Source: Cichorium intybus
Taxonomy: Eukaryota > Streptophyta > Magnoliopsida > Asterales > Asteraceae
Assembly (NCBI GenBank): GCA_023525715.1
Contig: CM042013.1
Location: 83,688,494 to 83,752,493 of the forward strand
DNA: 64,000 bases
Direction of reading: 5' to 3'
Below the pieces are notes generated by a model. The model did not search any database. It was not told the origin of the DNA and saw nothing but the letters and a program-made list of their open reading frames with translations. Within the stretch, counting starts at the first letter, position 1. Each line of letters starts with the position of its first letter. Made by a program: the position numbers and the translations under genes. Positions 47,466 to 57,192 of the stretch are shown piece after piece.

Positions 47466-50400
47466 ATGAGAGGTACTAGAAGTAATCCTACACGAGGAAA
47501 TTCGGGGCGTGGAGCCTCAAGAGGTGGTCGGGCCCGTTCTCAAGGATCAGTTGGAAGAGGGGCAGGTGGACCAGCAAATGAAAATCCACCAGATCTACGC
47601 ACCATAGTGGTTGATGTGGTACGTGAATTATTACCTACTTTGATGAATGTACATGGTGAAAGCGCTGTCAAGCAAGTTCATGATAAACAACCTGAAAACG
47701 AGAGTTAAGGTGAAAGCGAAAGTAGTGTAGAGAAAGAAGTTCATGGAGAAGGGAGTTCTGGGAAAAAGACAGAATGTACTTACAAGACCTTTCTTGGCTG
47801 CAAACCTAAAGAGTTTTCAGGGACAGATAATCCGGTTCATGCTATGGAATGGTTGATGCATAAGGAAAAGGTATTTCGAATTAGTAAATGTGCTGAAGGG
47901 GATAAGGTGGAGTTTGCCACGAATCAATTAACTGGTAATGCATTACACCGGTGGCAAGTGTTCAGTAAGGCGTTGGGTCCCGACTTAACCCAGTCTTTAT
48001 TATGGGAACAGTTCAAAACAAAGTTTAATGAAGAATATTGCTCTGAGGTGGCTGTGAAAAGATTAGAAGAAGAATTTTTGCACTTGGAACAAGGGTCTCA
48101 TACGGTGCAAGAGTATACAATGAGTTTTCTCGAAAAGGCCAGATTTGATGAACACCAAATAAACACCGAGAAAAGAAAAATTGATAAATACGTGTGGGGA
48201 TTGAAAACCCGAATTCGAGAAATTGTGTAACCGCTTCAGTTGTCTTCCTTCCGACAGGTGGTGGATAGAGCCACAGAAAGAGAGACAGAACTTCAGAGAC
48301 AGGAGGAGGAAAAGGAAGTCGGGGAAACTAAACGGAAAGCTGAGGAACAACCGTGGACGCCTCAGAAAAAGTCGCAACAGATGGGGTCCAATTTTAGAGG
48401 CAAAGGTCTGAAAGAAGAAGCAAAGTGGTGTGAAAAGTGCAGGAAAAAGCACTTTGGAAGTTGTCGAACCGATGTTCCATCGTCGGGTTGTCGTAACTGT
48501 GGAAGGAAAGGGCATATCGCTCGAGACTGTCGGGCGGAGCGGAGGTGTTTCCAATGTGGGGCTACAGATCATATTCGCCCGAACTGTCCTCAGGTGAAAT
48601 CTGGAACACCTAGTGATAAACTCAGAGAGGAGCGGGGAGGAAAGAAAGAAGAGATAAAGGGTCGGGGAGGACCAGTGGCATCACGGGCATTCCAAATGAC
48701 AGTGGAAGAGGCTCGTGAAAAGACTGACGTAGTTTCAGGTATATTCACTCTAAATTTAATTCCTGTATACGTAATATTTGATCCTGGAGCTATGCATTGT
48801 TTTGTGTCAACGTCTATGATGTCTCGTTTAAATATTCCCCTAACTCCTATGGATGAAATTTTGGAAGTAGCTGTGGCAGATGGTAGGTATGTTTGGGTGT
48901 CAGAACATATTGAAGGTTGTCAGCTTAAGATCTACGGGACCACTTTCCCTATAGATCTGAAGCCGATGACTACCAAGGAGTTTGGAGTAATTGTGGGTAT
49001 GGATTGGTTAGCAACAAATTATGCTAACATGGATTGTAGAAACAAGAATATTACAGTTTTAACACCAGAAGGGGCATGGATTAAAATCCAGGGCGAACGA
49101 CCGCGTCTGAGAATGCCGGTTATTTCCTTTGCTCAAGCCCGGAGTAGTGTCAGTAAAGGAGGGGTATCTTATTTAGCATACGTATCTGTTGCTAAATCGG
49201 AACAGGTGGGAAAAGAAAGTGTGAAAATTGTAAATGAATATCCAGACATTTTTCCTGAAGAACTTCCCAGATTACCACCAGATAGACAAATTGAATTCGC
49301 AATCGAATTAGTTCCGGGAGCCACACCAGTTGTTGTTCGGGCTCCTTATCGACTAGCACCTTCAGAAATGGAGGAACTCAGAAAACAACTGGAAGAACTT
49401 CTGTATCGGGGTTTCATTAAACCCAGTTCATCACCGTGGGGGGCGCCTATTCTGTTTGTAAAGAAGAAAGATGGGTCGATGGGTATGTGTATCGACTATC
49501 GGGAATTGAATAAAATTACGGTGAAAAACAAATACCTGTTACCGAGAATCGACGATTTGTTCGATCAACTTCAGGGGGCGACGTATTTTTCAAAAATTGA
49601 TCTGAGGTCGGGGTATCATCAGTTGAAGATTCGAGAATCAGATATTTCGAAGACCGCATTCCGTACTCGTTATGGTCATTATGAGTTTTTGGTTATGCCT
49701 TTTGGGTTAACCAACGCTCCGGCAGCATTCATGGATCTTATGAATAGAGTATGTCGTCCGTTCCTTGATACTTTTGTTATTGTATTCATAGACGATATTT
49801 TGGTGTATTCTCGAAGTCAGGCTGAACACGGTGTTCATTTACGCCAAATATTGGAATTACTTCGCCGAGAAAAGTTATACGCGAAGTTTTCCAAATGTGA
49901 ATTCTGGCTAAGAGAAGTACAGTTTCTTGGGCATGTTATTAATAGTGAAGGTGTCAAAATTGATCCAACAAAGATTGAGGCTGTGATGAAATGGGAACCG
50001 CCTCGGAGTCCAACGGAAATACGTAGTTTTATTGGATTGGTGGGTTATTATAGAAGATTTGTAGAGAATTTTTCTTCGATTGCTTCCCCGTTGACTAAGT
50101 TGACCAAAAAGGGTGAAAAGTTTGAATGGGCGAATAGACAACAAGCAGCCTTTCAGAAATTAAAGCAAGCCTTGTGTGAAGCTCCGGTTTTAGCCTTACC
50201 ACAAGACGGGGAAGACTACGTGGTTTATAGTGATGCTTCACGGGTGGGCCTTAGATGTGTGTTAATGCAGAAAGGTAGGGTAATTGCTTATGCGTCCCGT
50301 CAATTAAAAGAAGCTGAGAAGAAGTACCCAGTACATGATCTCGAATTGGCTGCAGTAATTTTAGCTTTGAAGCTTTGGAGACACTATTTGTATGGCGTGA

Positions 50401-52039
50401 AGTTTGTGGTCTACTCGGATCATAAAAGCTTGAAGTATTTATTTGACCAGAAAGAATTGAACATGAGACAGCAAAGGTGGATGGATTTACTCAAAGATTT
50501 TGATTGTGAAATACTATACCATCCCGGCAAAGCGAATGTGGTTGCAGATGCCCCGAGCCGAAAACAATATCCTTTGAAGATTACATCCGCGTGTATGGGT
50601 GTGGCGAGCCGACTACCCGAATTAATTCGGGTGGCACAAGAAGAAGCCTGCAAGACCGAGAACGTGAAAAGTGAACGAATGGTCGGGTATATAAAGCATC
50701 TAGTTGAAAACTCTCAGCGGTTGAAGACTTTTAGAGGCAGTGTGTGGGTGCCCAAGCAAGGTGAGGCGTGAGGTTTACTTTTGGAAGATGCTCATTGTAG
50801 CAGATATGCTATATGCCCGGGTAGTACCAAAATGTACAGAACGCTAAAACCTATGTATTGGTGGCCGGGAATGAAAAGAGACATTGGAAGATATGTAGAA
50901 AAGTGCCTGACTTGTTTGCAAGTAAAGTCAAACCATCAGAAACCGTATGGCGAAATTCAACCGTTACCAATTCCAGAAAAGAAATGGGATAATATCACAT
51001 GGATTTCGTAACAAAACTACCTCGAACAACGCGTGGGCATGATACTGTTTGGGTAGTGGTTGATCAATTGACGAAATCGGCTCAATTTTTACCGATTAGT
51101 GAAAATTTCAAAATTGAAAAGTTTGCGAAAATATACATTGACGAGGTAATTCGTCGACATGGGTTACCGTCGTCAATTGTGTCCGATCGAGATAGCAGAT
51201 TTACTTCCCGATTTTGGCAAAGTCTTCATGAGCAGTTGGTTTCAAAAGTGTTGATGAGTACCGCGTATCACCCGCAAACTGATGGGCAAAGTGAAAGAAC
51301 CATTCAGACTTTAGAAGACATGCTTCGATCTTGCGTGATAGACTTTGGCGGGAGTTGGGAAGATCATCTACCTTTGGTAGAATTTGCTTATAACAACAGT
51401 TTTCATTCCAGCATTCAGATGGCCCCATATGAAGCGTTATATGGAGCACCGTGTCATACTCCAACTTGCTGGACTGAAGTGGGGGAAAAGTCGTTGGCTG
51501 GACCCGAGATCGTAGCCCAAACTGAAGAAAATATTAAACAGATCCGGGAGCATTTGAAAGTTGCCCAAAACCGACAGAAACAATATGCTGACAAGCGGGT
51601 AAAACCCTTGGAACTCCACGTAGGGGATATGGTGATGCTTAAAGTATCCCCTTGGAAAGGCTTGATTCGATTTGGGAAGAAAGGAAAGCTAAGTCCTCAT
51701 TTCGTTGGACCGTTTCGGATATCACAAAGAATAGGAGCGGTGGCGTATCGATTAGAGTTACCAGAAGAACTCCAAGGTATTCATAATGTTTTCCATGTGT
51801 CTCATTTGCGGAAAACATTATTCAATGAATCCCAAAGAATACCTCTAGCTGAAATAGAAGTTGATGAAAAGTTAAGATACCCGGAACAACCCGAGAAAGT
51901 GTTAGATCGAAAAGTAAGGCAATTGCGGAACAAGAAAATCAAAATGGTTAAAGTACTTTGGCGACACCATAGAGGTTCCGATATGACATGGGAAACTGAA
52001 GACGAAATGAGGGAGAAATACCCTCAACTCTTTACTTGA
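47466..52039 (+). pseudogene. Element E gag-pol polyprotein, multiple lesions
   Basis: It has the same domain order as C: Arg-rich N-terminus, Gag, knuckles CRNCGRKGHIARDC and CFQCGATDHIRPNC (about 48486-48585), protease FDPGAMHCF (Thr to Met at the motif), reverse transcriptase VFIDDILVYS, RNase H YSDASRVGLR (Gly to Arg), integrase, and C-terminal chromodomain. Stops occur at 47706 (TAA), 48228 (CAA to TAA compared with C) and 50769 (TGA where C has Arg). A one-base deletion near 51000 moves the integrase catalytic part to another frame (50999-52039). It cannot make a functional polyprotein. The lesions are well placed by comparison with C. Confidence 0.93.
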
Positions 52040-52058
52040 TTCCAAGGACGGAATCTTT

Positions 52059-52075
52059 TAAAGGGGGGAAGAATT
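52059..52075 (+). other. Polypurine tract of element E
   Basis: AAAGGGGGGAAGAATT lies directly before the 3' LTR TGTAAC. Confidence 0.75.
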
Positions 52076-53700
52076 TGTAACACCACGTCACTCATGGTAA
52101 GTTATTTTATATTAATCGTATTATAATTTCAATACGAAATAATATCATAAGTGTTTGGGTGGTTTTAAAACATTTAAGATTTAGTTATTATGCGAAAAAT
52201 GCTAAAAAGGGATAAATCGGGTCGCGTGGTTTGAAACGGGTTGAGTTAAAAGATGAAATCGACACTTAAAAATCATTTTGGAAGAACTCGGGTCGTGTTG
52301 GCCAACTCGGGTCGTGTTTTGGGTTACAAAAAAATGAAGCTAAGTCACATCAACGTCAAACCGGAGAGGGTTTTAAAACCCGGGTCGAGTTGCACTAATA
52401 AACCCGAATCGGGTTATCAAACCCGGGTCGAGTTGGACATAAAACCCGGATCGAGTTATTGAAGCCGGGTCGGGTTTCGTCAGGACGAAGAATGGAGTTA
52501 GCTTGAACCCGGGTTGGGTTTATCAGCACGGGTCGTGCTGCGGGTCGAACCCGGGTCGGCCTGTCGGACACGGGTCGGGTTTCGTGCCGACCCCACCCCT
52601 TTTAAACGCGATTTCAATCATTTGTTGGGTTATTTCTAGAGCAAAAACCTCGCTTTAACCCTAAAAACATTCCCTCTTTGTTCTTGGATCAAATTGGAAG
52701 GCTAAAACGCGTTGGATTAAAGTAATTTTCGATACTTAGCTTATTGAAGGTAAGGTGTTCACTTCTATCCCTTTTGAACGATTGAATTTGTTCATTTTGA
52801 GTTGGTTTCGCGGGGTTGTGAAGTACCACCTGTAAATTGATGAGAATTGAGAAGATATCACGTATTTAGATGTGTTGAACGTTTCTAATTCCGAGCTTTA
52901 ACCGTTGTGACCAAGCTATGAGTTTGAAGGGTTGAAAAACAACATATTCACCTTTGCTTGGTGTAAATATGTTTATGTAGGTGCTGGGAGAACTTGAAGG
53001 ACCGTTGGAGCTTTTGTGATATTGGCTTAGATCGTATAAATCTTCAATACCAGGTGAGTAATCTGTACTATATCTAATATGATATGTATTGGTTGAACTC
53101 TTGAAATCTGAGGTAGCTTTAGCATTTGAAATGGTAACCTAGAAGTTAGCCAAGTTACCCAATTGATATGGTTTAACGGCCTCCGTGGCTAGGAGATTGG
53201 ATTTCGTATCCAAATGTTAACGGCCTTCGTGGCTAGGAGATTGGATTCTATATCCAAAATAAACGGCCTATATGGCTAGGAGATTGGATGTGATATCCAA
53301 ATAATAACGGCCTTTGAGGCTAGGAGATTGGATTGATATCCAAATGTTGATTCAAACAGGGATATGCATTTGTATAGAGTTTTGATAACTTAATTATACA
53401 TAATTACATATTAAACTGTTTATATGATTACTCATTGAGCTCTATGGCTCACAGTGTATGTGTGAATTGTCCCTGCAGGTGAGCGTGACCTTGCTAAGGG
53501 TAAAGATGTAGCTCATGGATAGGACTGTTTGTTGTAGCTGCCCGGCTTAGAAGGAGTTTACTTTTGTTATGTACTCCTTGATACACTTGTACCCTTTTTG
53601 TATAAACTTATACACCTAAACAGTTAGTTTGTATGTTTGGAAACTGTGTTTAAAAATGAAAAATTTTGGGTGTATTTTGTTTTAAAAGTCGGGTGTTACA
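52076..53700 (+). repeat. 3' LTR of element E
   Basis: It is 1625 bp, matches 45690-47314 with scattered substitutions, and is followed by TSD TCACT. The open frame 52253-52462 is the CpG array read through and is not a gene. Confidence 0.93.
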
Positions 53701-53940
53701 TCACTAGACATACATATGGTTATACATATTCACATATAGAAAGACATACAATTGTAGATGTTAATACTAGAACTCCATTTTTCTCCACTAAATCACCATA
53801 TCCAATTCTATCAACTAGTGCCATGTGGGTCGGGATTCTCAAACAGGGTAATTAGAAGCCAATCTTTCGCCATTTAGTAAGAGTATTGGCAAGCTTGCAG
53901 GTATACCTCAAAACCACAGCATCCTGAAAGAATTGTCAAA

Positions 53941-54411
53941 GCAAACTTGAGTGGCATAGCTAAAATATTGAAGGACACGTCACATTACCATACAAGTAGA
54001 TTTTCAAATGATGACATCAGCTTATTATTAAAACTGCTAAAAGCATGGCCCGTTTCAATGATGTTTCCAGGTTAGCATCCTTTTTTATTGTCTGAATTGA
54101 GCATGTGCATTTTAAAACTTTTATATAAGAAATCATTAAATGTTATTTCTCTTTTCAGTTATTGACGTATTAAGGATGGTGATTCTACATCCAGACGGAT
54201 CAGTTGTTCTTAAACGTGCTATTGATGAAAACAATATATATCCATACTTATAAAATAAGCAGATTTCTAAATTTCCTTTTTTTCATTTGTGTTAATATTA
54301 GCCTTCTATTTTAAATTTGATTTTTGACCTTGAAGATTTTCAATGCATTTGCAAGTTGTTATTCATCTCCAAATAAGAATGGCCAAATATCTTATTCTAC
54401 ATTGGTACTCA
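53941..54411 (+). pseudogene. Captured fragment of a PLAA-like (PUL domain) host gene
   Basis: Three exon-like blocks keep their splice sites. Block 1 is 53941-54070 (ANLSGIAKILKDTSHYH, DISLLLKLLKAWPVSMMFP). Block 2 starts at 54159 after a TTTTCAG acceptor (VIDVLRMVILHPDGSVVLKR). Block 3 ends at 54411 before GTAAGT (FNAFASCYSSPNKN, ISYSTLVL). The order and wording fit the C-terminal PUL domain of plant phospholipase A2-activating protein (PLAA/DOA1), a Cdc48 cofactor. The piece lies inside the MULE, lacks the WD40 and PFU parts, and has no start, so it is a gene fragment carried by the transposon. The identification is from memory of the family. Confidence 0.65.
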
Positions 54412-55109
54412 GTAAGTACTCATGAATTTTACCTTCACCTCAGAACCAGCAACATCACCACGGATGAAAGCAAACTTGAAAGAACTGTCGAAGCAAACCT
54501 GAAAGAATTGTCAAAGCAAACCCATAAAAATCAGATTGAGACAATTAAGCAAACACCTGGTGGGCAATCCCCAAAGTGGTTTCAACAAAAGTTTAATAAT
54601 GTTGGTTTATATGCCAATTACTCCACATTTGATTCTCAACAAATATTCTAAACATCTGGTTAAAGAAAAGAGAGAAGAAGAGAATCTAGGAGCTGATATG
54701 AGAACCGTGAATATGTGGGATTACAGGAAAGTTTTTGACAAAGGAAAACTGAATAATCTCATATCTAAAAACACACATACGCACCAATGCACAAACAGGA
54801 TGAAGCTGATGAAGTTGCAATTTGTTTCCTAATGAAGTTGCAATTTGTTTCCTGATGAAGTTGCAATTCGTCGACTTATTGTACAGTGAAGTTGCAATTC
54901 GATTAAAATTAAAATTTGAAAAGTCTCATATCTAAAAACACACATACACACCAGACACACATACCTGATGAAGTTGCAATTCGATTTCTTGATGAAGCTA
55001 ATGAAATTGTCGTGAATTTGATGTTCGATGTCGAGTTGGAGTCGCCGACTTCGATTACAGTGGAGAGTCTCCAACGATACAACAATATGTACATTAAGAA
55101 CTCTGGTAA
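54412..55109 (+). other. MULE right part with short repeats and a small exon-like frame
   Basis: It contains repeated ATGAAGTTGCAATTYGT blocks (about 54803, 54833, 54857, 54889 and 54968) and two copies of CTCATATCTAAAAACACACA (about 54759 and 54924). The frame 54916-55113 reads DEVAIRFLDEANEIVVNLMF and ends with a stop just before the TIR. ELSKQT-coding blocks occur at about 53932, 54485 and 54506. I recognise no protein here; it may be scrambled captured sequence. Confidence 0.45.
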
Positions 55110-55313
55110 ATGAGGGGTATAATGGTCAGTCAACATTTTAATGTAATTAATATGATTTTAAGTAATAAAAAATGAATTAAAAAATATTTAAAATAAGAAT
55201 TAGGGTAATTTTGATATTACGGAAGTTTATATTGGGTATATTTGATGTTTAAGGTTTTTCTAGGATAAATACGATATTTTCTAAATATTTTAGGGTATAT
55301 ATGAAATTTCCAC
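55110..55313 (-). repeat. Right terminal inverted repeat of MULE
   Basis: The reverse complement aligns with 12936-13160, including the terminal 25 bases and the ATTATACCCC block. It is followed by the TSD AATTTGAAA (55314-55322). Confidence 0.75.
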
Positions 55314-55361
55314 AATTTGAAACGCATCCATAATTTAAAGAATATACAAGCAACAAGATTC

Positions 55362-55539
55362 AGCTTTAAGGAATTAGTGCTAGCTCAAAGAATGATCAAC
55401 CTCAAAACTGAACTTTTATGCCTCACAAATCCTCTTGAAACTCTTTTTCAAGCTTTAAGGAATTAGTGCTAGCTCAAAAAATGATCAACCTCAAAACTGA
55501 ACTTTTATGCCTCACAAATCCTCTTGAAACTCTTTTTCA
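55362..55539 (+). repeat. Two-copy 89-bp tandem duplication
   Basis: Units at 55362-55450 and 55451-55539 begin AGCTTTAAGGAATTAGTG and differ at only about one site by eye, so this is a recent local duplication. No coding frame is visible. Confidence 0.9.
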
Positions 55540-56010
55540 AGCTCTAAATTTTGTGAACAATAATATGGTAAAGGTGAGCTAAAGATATAGTTAAGTACCT
55601 AGAGATTATGGTAACATGCACATTTGGGCCGACACACGAAGTAACTTTTTAAAAGTTACTATTTAAATAAGAACACAAAAAGCTCGATATGCCAAAAATA
55701 ACCTAAGTTAATACATATATATTTGATAAAATTAGTAGGAAAATGATTTGATTAAAAAACTTTATATAATATCAATAGTAAATTACAGTTTTGGTCCTGT
55801 GGTTTACCAAATCTTTCACATTAGGACCAAGCATTAGAAAATCACGTTGGTGGTCCCTAAGGTTTGTGAAATGCTACAAATCGGTCTCTGGGTCAGGTAA
55901 AAAGACTAAAATGCCCTTTTTAATTTCTTTTTCTTTTTCCTTTTTCTTTGAATTTATTATTTAATTTATTTAATAAAAAAATAAAATACACCCACCCCAC
56001 CCCCACCCCC

Positions 56011-56056
<46 letters not shown>

Positions 56057-56203
56057 TGGTGAGTAATTACATCGAGTTTTAGCTTCTGGAATATGCTAAC
56101 TATTGTATCCCCTAAGAAAAGCCATTCTAGGTCTGCAAATCTTGGAGCTTTTTCACATTATCAGACACCAATATGCAAATATGTGAGTTCATAACTTCAT
56201 ATC
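55540..56203. other. Spacer with simple repeats
   Basis: About 55780-55920 is a common plant-type repeat (ACAGTTTTGGTCCTGTGG, then GGTGGTCCCTAAGG). A CT microsatellite of about 18 units lies at about 56013-56050, preceded by a CCCCCAC-rich run. No gene is supported. Confidence 0.55.
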
Positions 56204-57192
56204 AAGTTACAAGGACCCCGTAACAAGTTCATTAGGAGGGTCGTTAGTAGGTGTCCTCTATTTTTTCTTATTTATATTTTTAAATCCTAAAATATAAATA
56301 CCAATTGTAATTCGATTAACATATTCAACTTTAGTATAATTGTAAGCCTAAGAAACAAAAACAATTGTAATTCGATAAACCCCATTTGGGTTTTATTGGT
56401 TTTCGTTTGCAATTCACCTTTCATTATTATATCATCATCTTCACAGTTGCTTTTGTTCCTTTTAACTTTCAAGTCGACATCGATAGAGATTTAAAAATGG
56501 TTCCTGAAAAACACCCCAATATATCTCGGTATCTGAGAACAAAGTATTATCAAATCCATCTGTTCCATTTAACCAAATTCTTCGTTTTCAACATCTATTT
56601 GTGAGGGTAAACCAGAAAAGTTGTGATGGATTTGAGTGTTTGAAATGATGGGTATATTTTTGTTGTAATGCTGATGATGCTTGGTTTGAATTGAATGCGC
56701 ATCAATGGAGATGTAGGAGCTCCAATGGTGAAAACAAAGCAAGAAGCTCTCTACATTGTTGTTCAAGGATTTGTGGGTAAATGGTGGAATGGCTCAGATC
56801 TATATCCTGATCCTTGTGGTTGGACTCCCATTCAGGTACCTTTTCATCCTTTTGCAGTTCCATTATCATGTTCAATCGTCTAACGAAATCCACTGTTCTG
56901 TGTACTAAATGGTGAAACAATTTTCTCACTAGTCAAAATCATTAATCAGAAGTTGATAAATTTGAGAAAAAAATTGTTAAAATCCAAAGTTTTCCTTCAT
57001 AAACTTGATGCTTCAAAGATGATTTTTTTACCCTTTTTTGTTTCTTTGGCTTACAATTATACTAAACTTGAATACGTTAATTGAATTACAATTGGTATTT
57101 ATATTTTAGGATTTAAAAATATAAATAAGAAAAAATAGAGCACACCTGCTAACGACCCTCCTAACGAACTTGTTACGGAGTCTGTATAACTT
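56204..57192 (+). mobile_element. Long-TIR non-autonomous DNA element carrying a gene fragment
   Basis: The ends are inverted repeats of about 140 bp: left GTAACAAGTTCATTAGGAGG (56220-56239) and, on the opposite strand at the right, GTAACAAGTTCGTTAGGAGG. Similarity continues through TATTTATATTTTTAAATCCT to GTATAATTGTAAGCC (about 56334-56350). The outermost bases (AAGTTAYA) also pair. The size is 989 bp. No clean 9-bp TSD was found; the right side abuts a putative LTR. Long TIRs and a captured host exon suggest a Pack-MULE. Confidence 0.7.
56645..56835 (+). pseudogene. Captured first exon of a PII-2-like LRR protein gene
   Basis: The block contains a decayed signal-peptide-like stretch (MMGIFLL, MLMMLGLN, broken by a frameshift and stops). 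It is followed by MRINGDVGAPMVKTKQEALY, then IVVQGFVGKWWNGSDLYPDP and CGWTPIQ. The exon ends at 56835 with a GT donor. The WNGSDLYPDPCGWTPIQ string is characteristic of the LRR N-terminal cap of plant Piriformospora-indica-insensitive-2-like proteins. No LRRs follow. Upstream (about 56380-56640) may be the 5' UTR and promoter of the source gene. It lies within the TIR element and is not a functional gene. Confidence 0.6.

Larger units (their letters stand above)
45690..53700 (+). mobile_element. Element E: Gypsy chromovirus related to C, decayed
   Basis: The TSD TCACT is perfect (45685-45689 and 53701-53705). Two 1625-bp LTRs (45690-47314 and 52076-53700) flank a 4.8-kb interior with primer site, gag-pol and purine tract. 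The polyprotein is closely similar to that of C. The LTRs are only recognisably related in part, so C and E are sister families. Several LTR substitutions and four coding lesions make E older than C and D. Confidence 0.94.
12936..55313 (+). mobile_element. Mutator-like element (MULE) expanded by nested LTR elements
   Basis: A perfect 9-bp TSD, AATTTGAAA, flanks the element at 12927-12935 and 55314-55322. The left end GGGCAAATATTATATATGCC aligns with the reverse complement of the right end, GTGGAAATTTCATATATACC. The similarity continues inward over roughly 200 bp to a shared ATTATACCCCT block (near 13141 and 55115). After removing LTR element A with its TSD (31003 bp) and E with its TSD (8016 bp), the element is about 3.36 kb. 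It carries a MuDRA-like coding remnant (N-terminal domain plus zinc knuckle, with the transposase core missing) and fragments of a captured PLAA-like gene. It is therefore a non-autonomous, Pack-MULE-like element. Confidence 0.85.

Noticed and set aside
53637..53930. ORF with THIWLY-like stretch as a host gene exon
   Set aside because: It spans the end of LTR E and the MULE sequence across an insertion junction, so the frame is artificial.
56287..56604. Small ORFs on both strands in the TIR element
   Set aside because: They overlap the inverted repeat and probable UTR. Only the LRR-cap exon has recognisable protein sequence.
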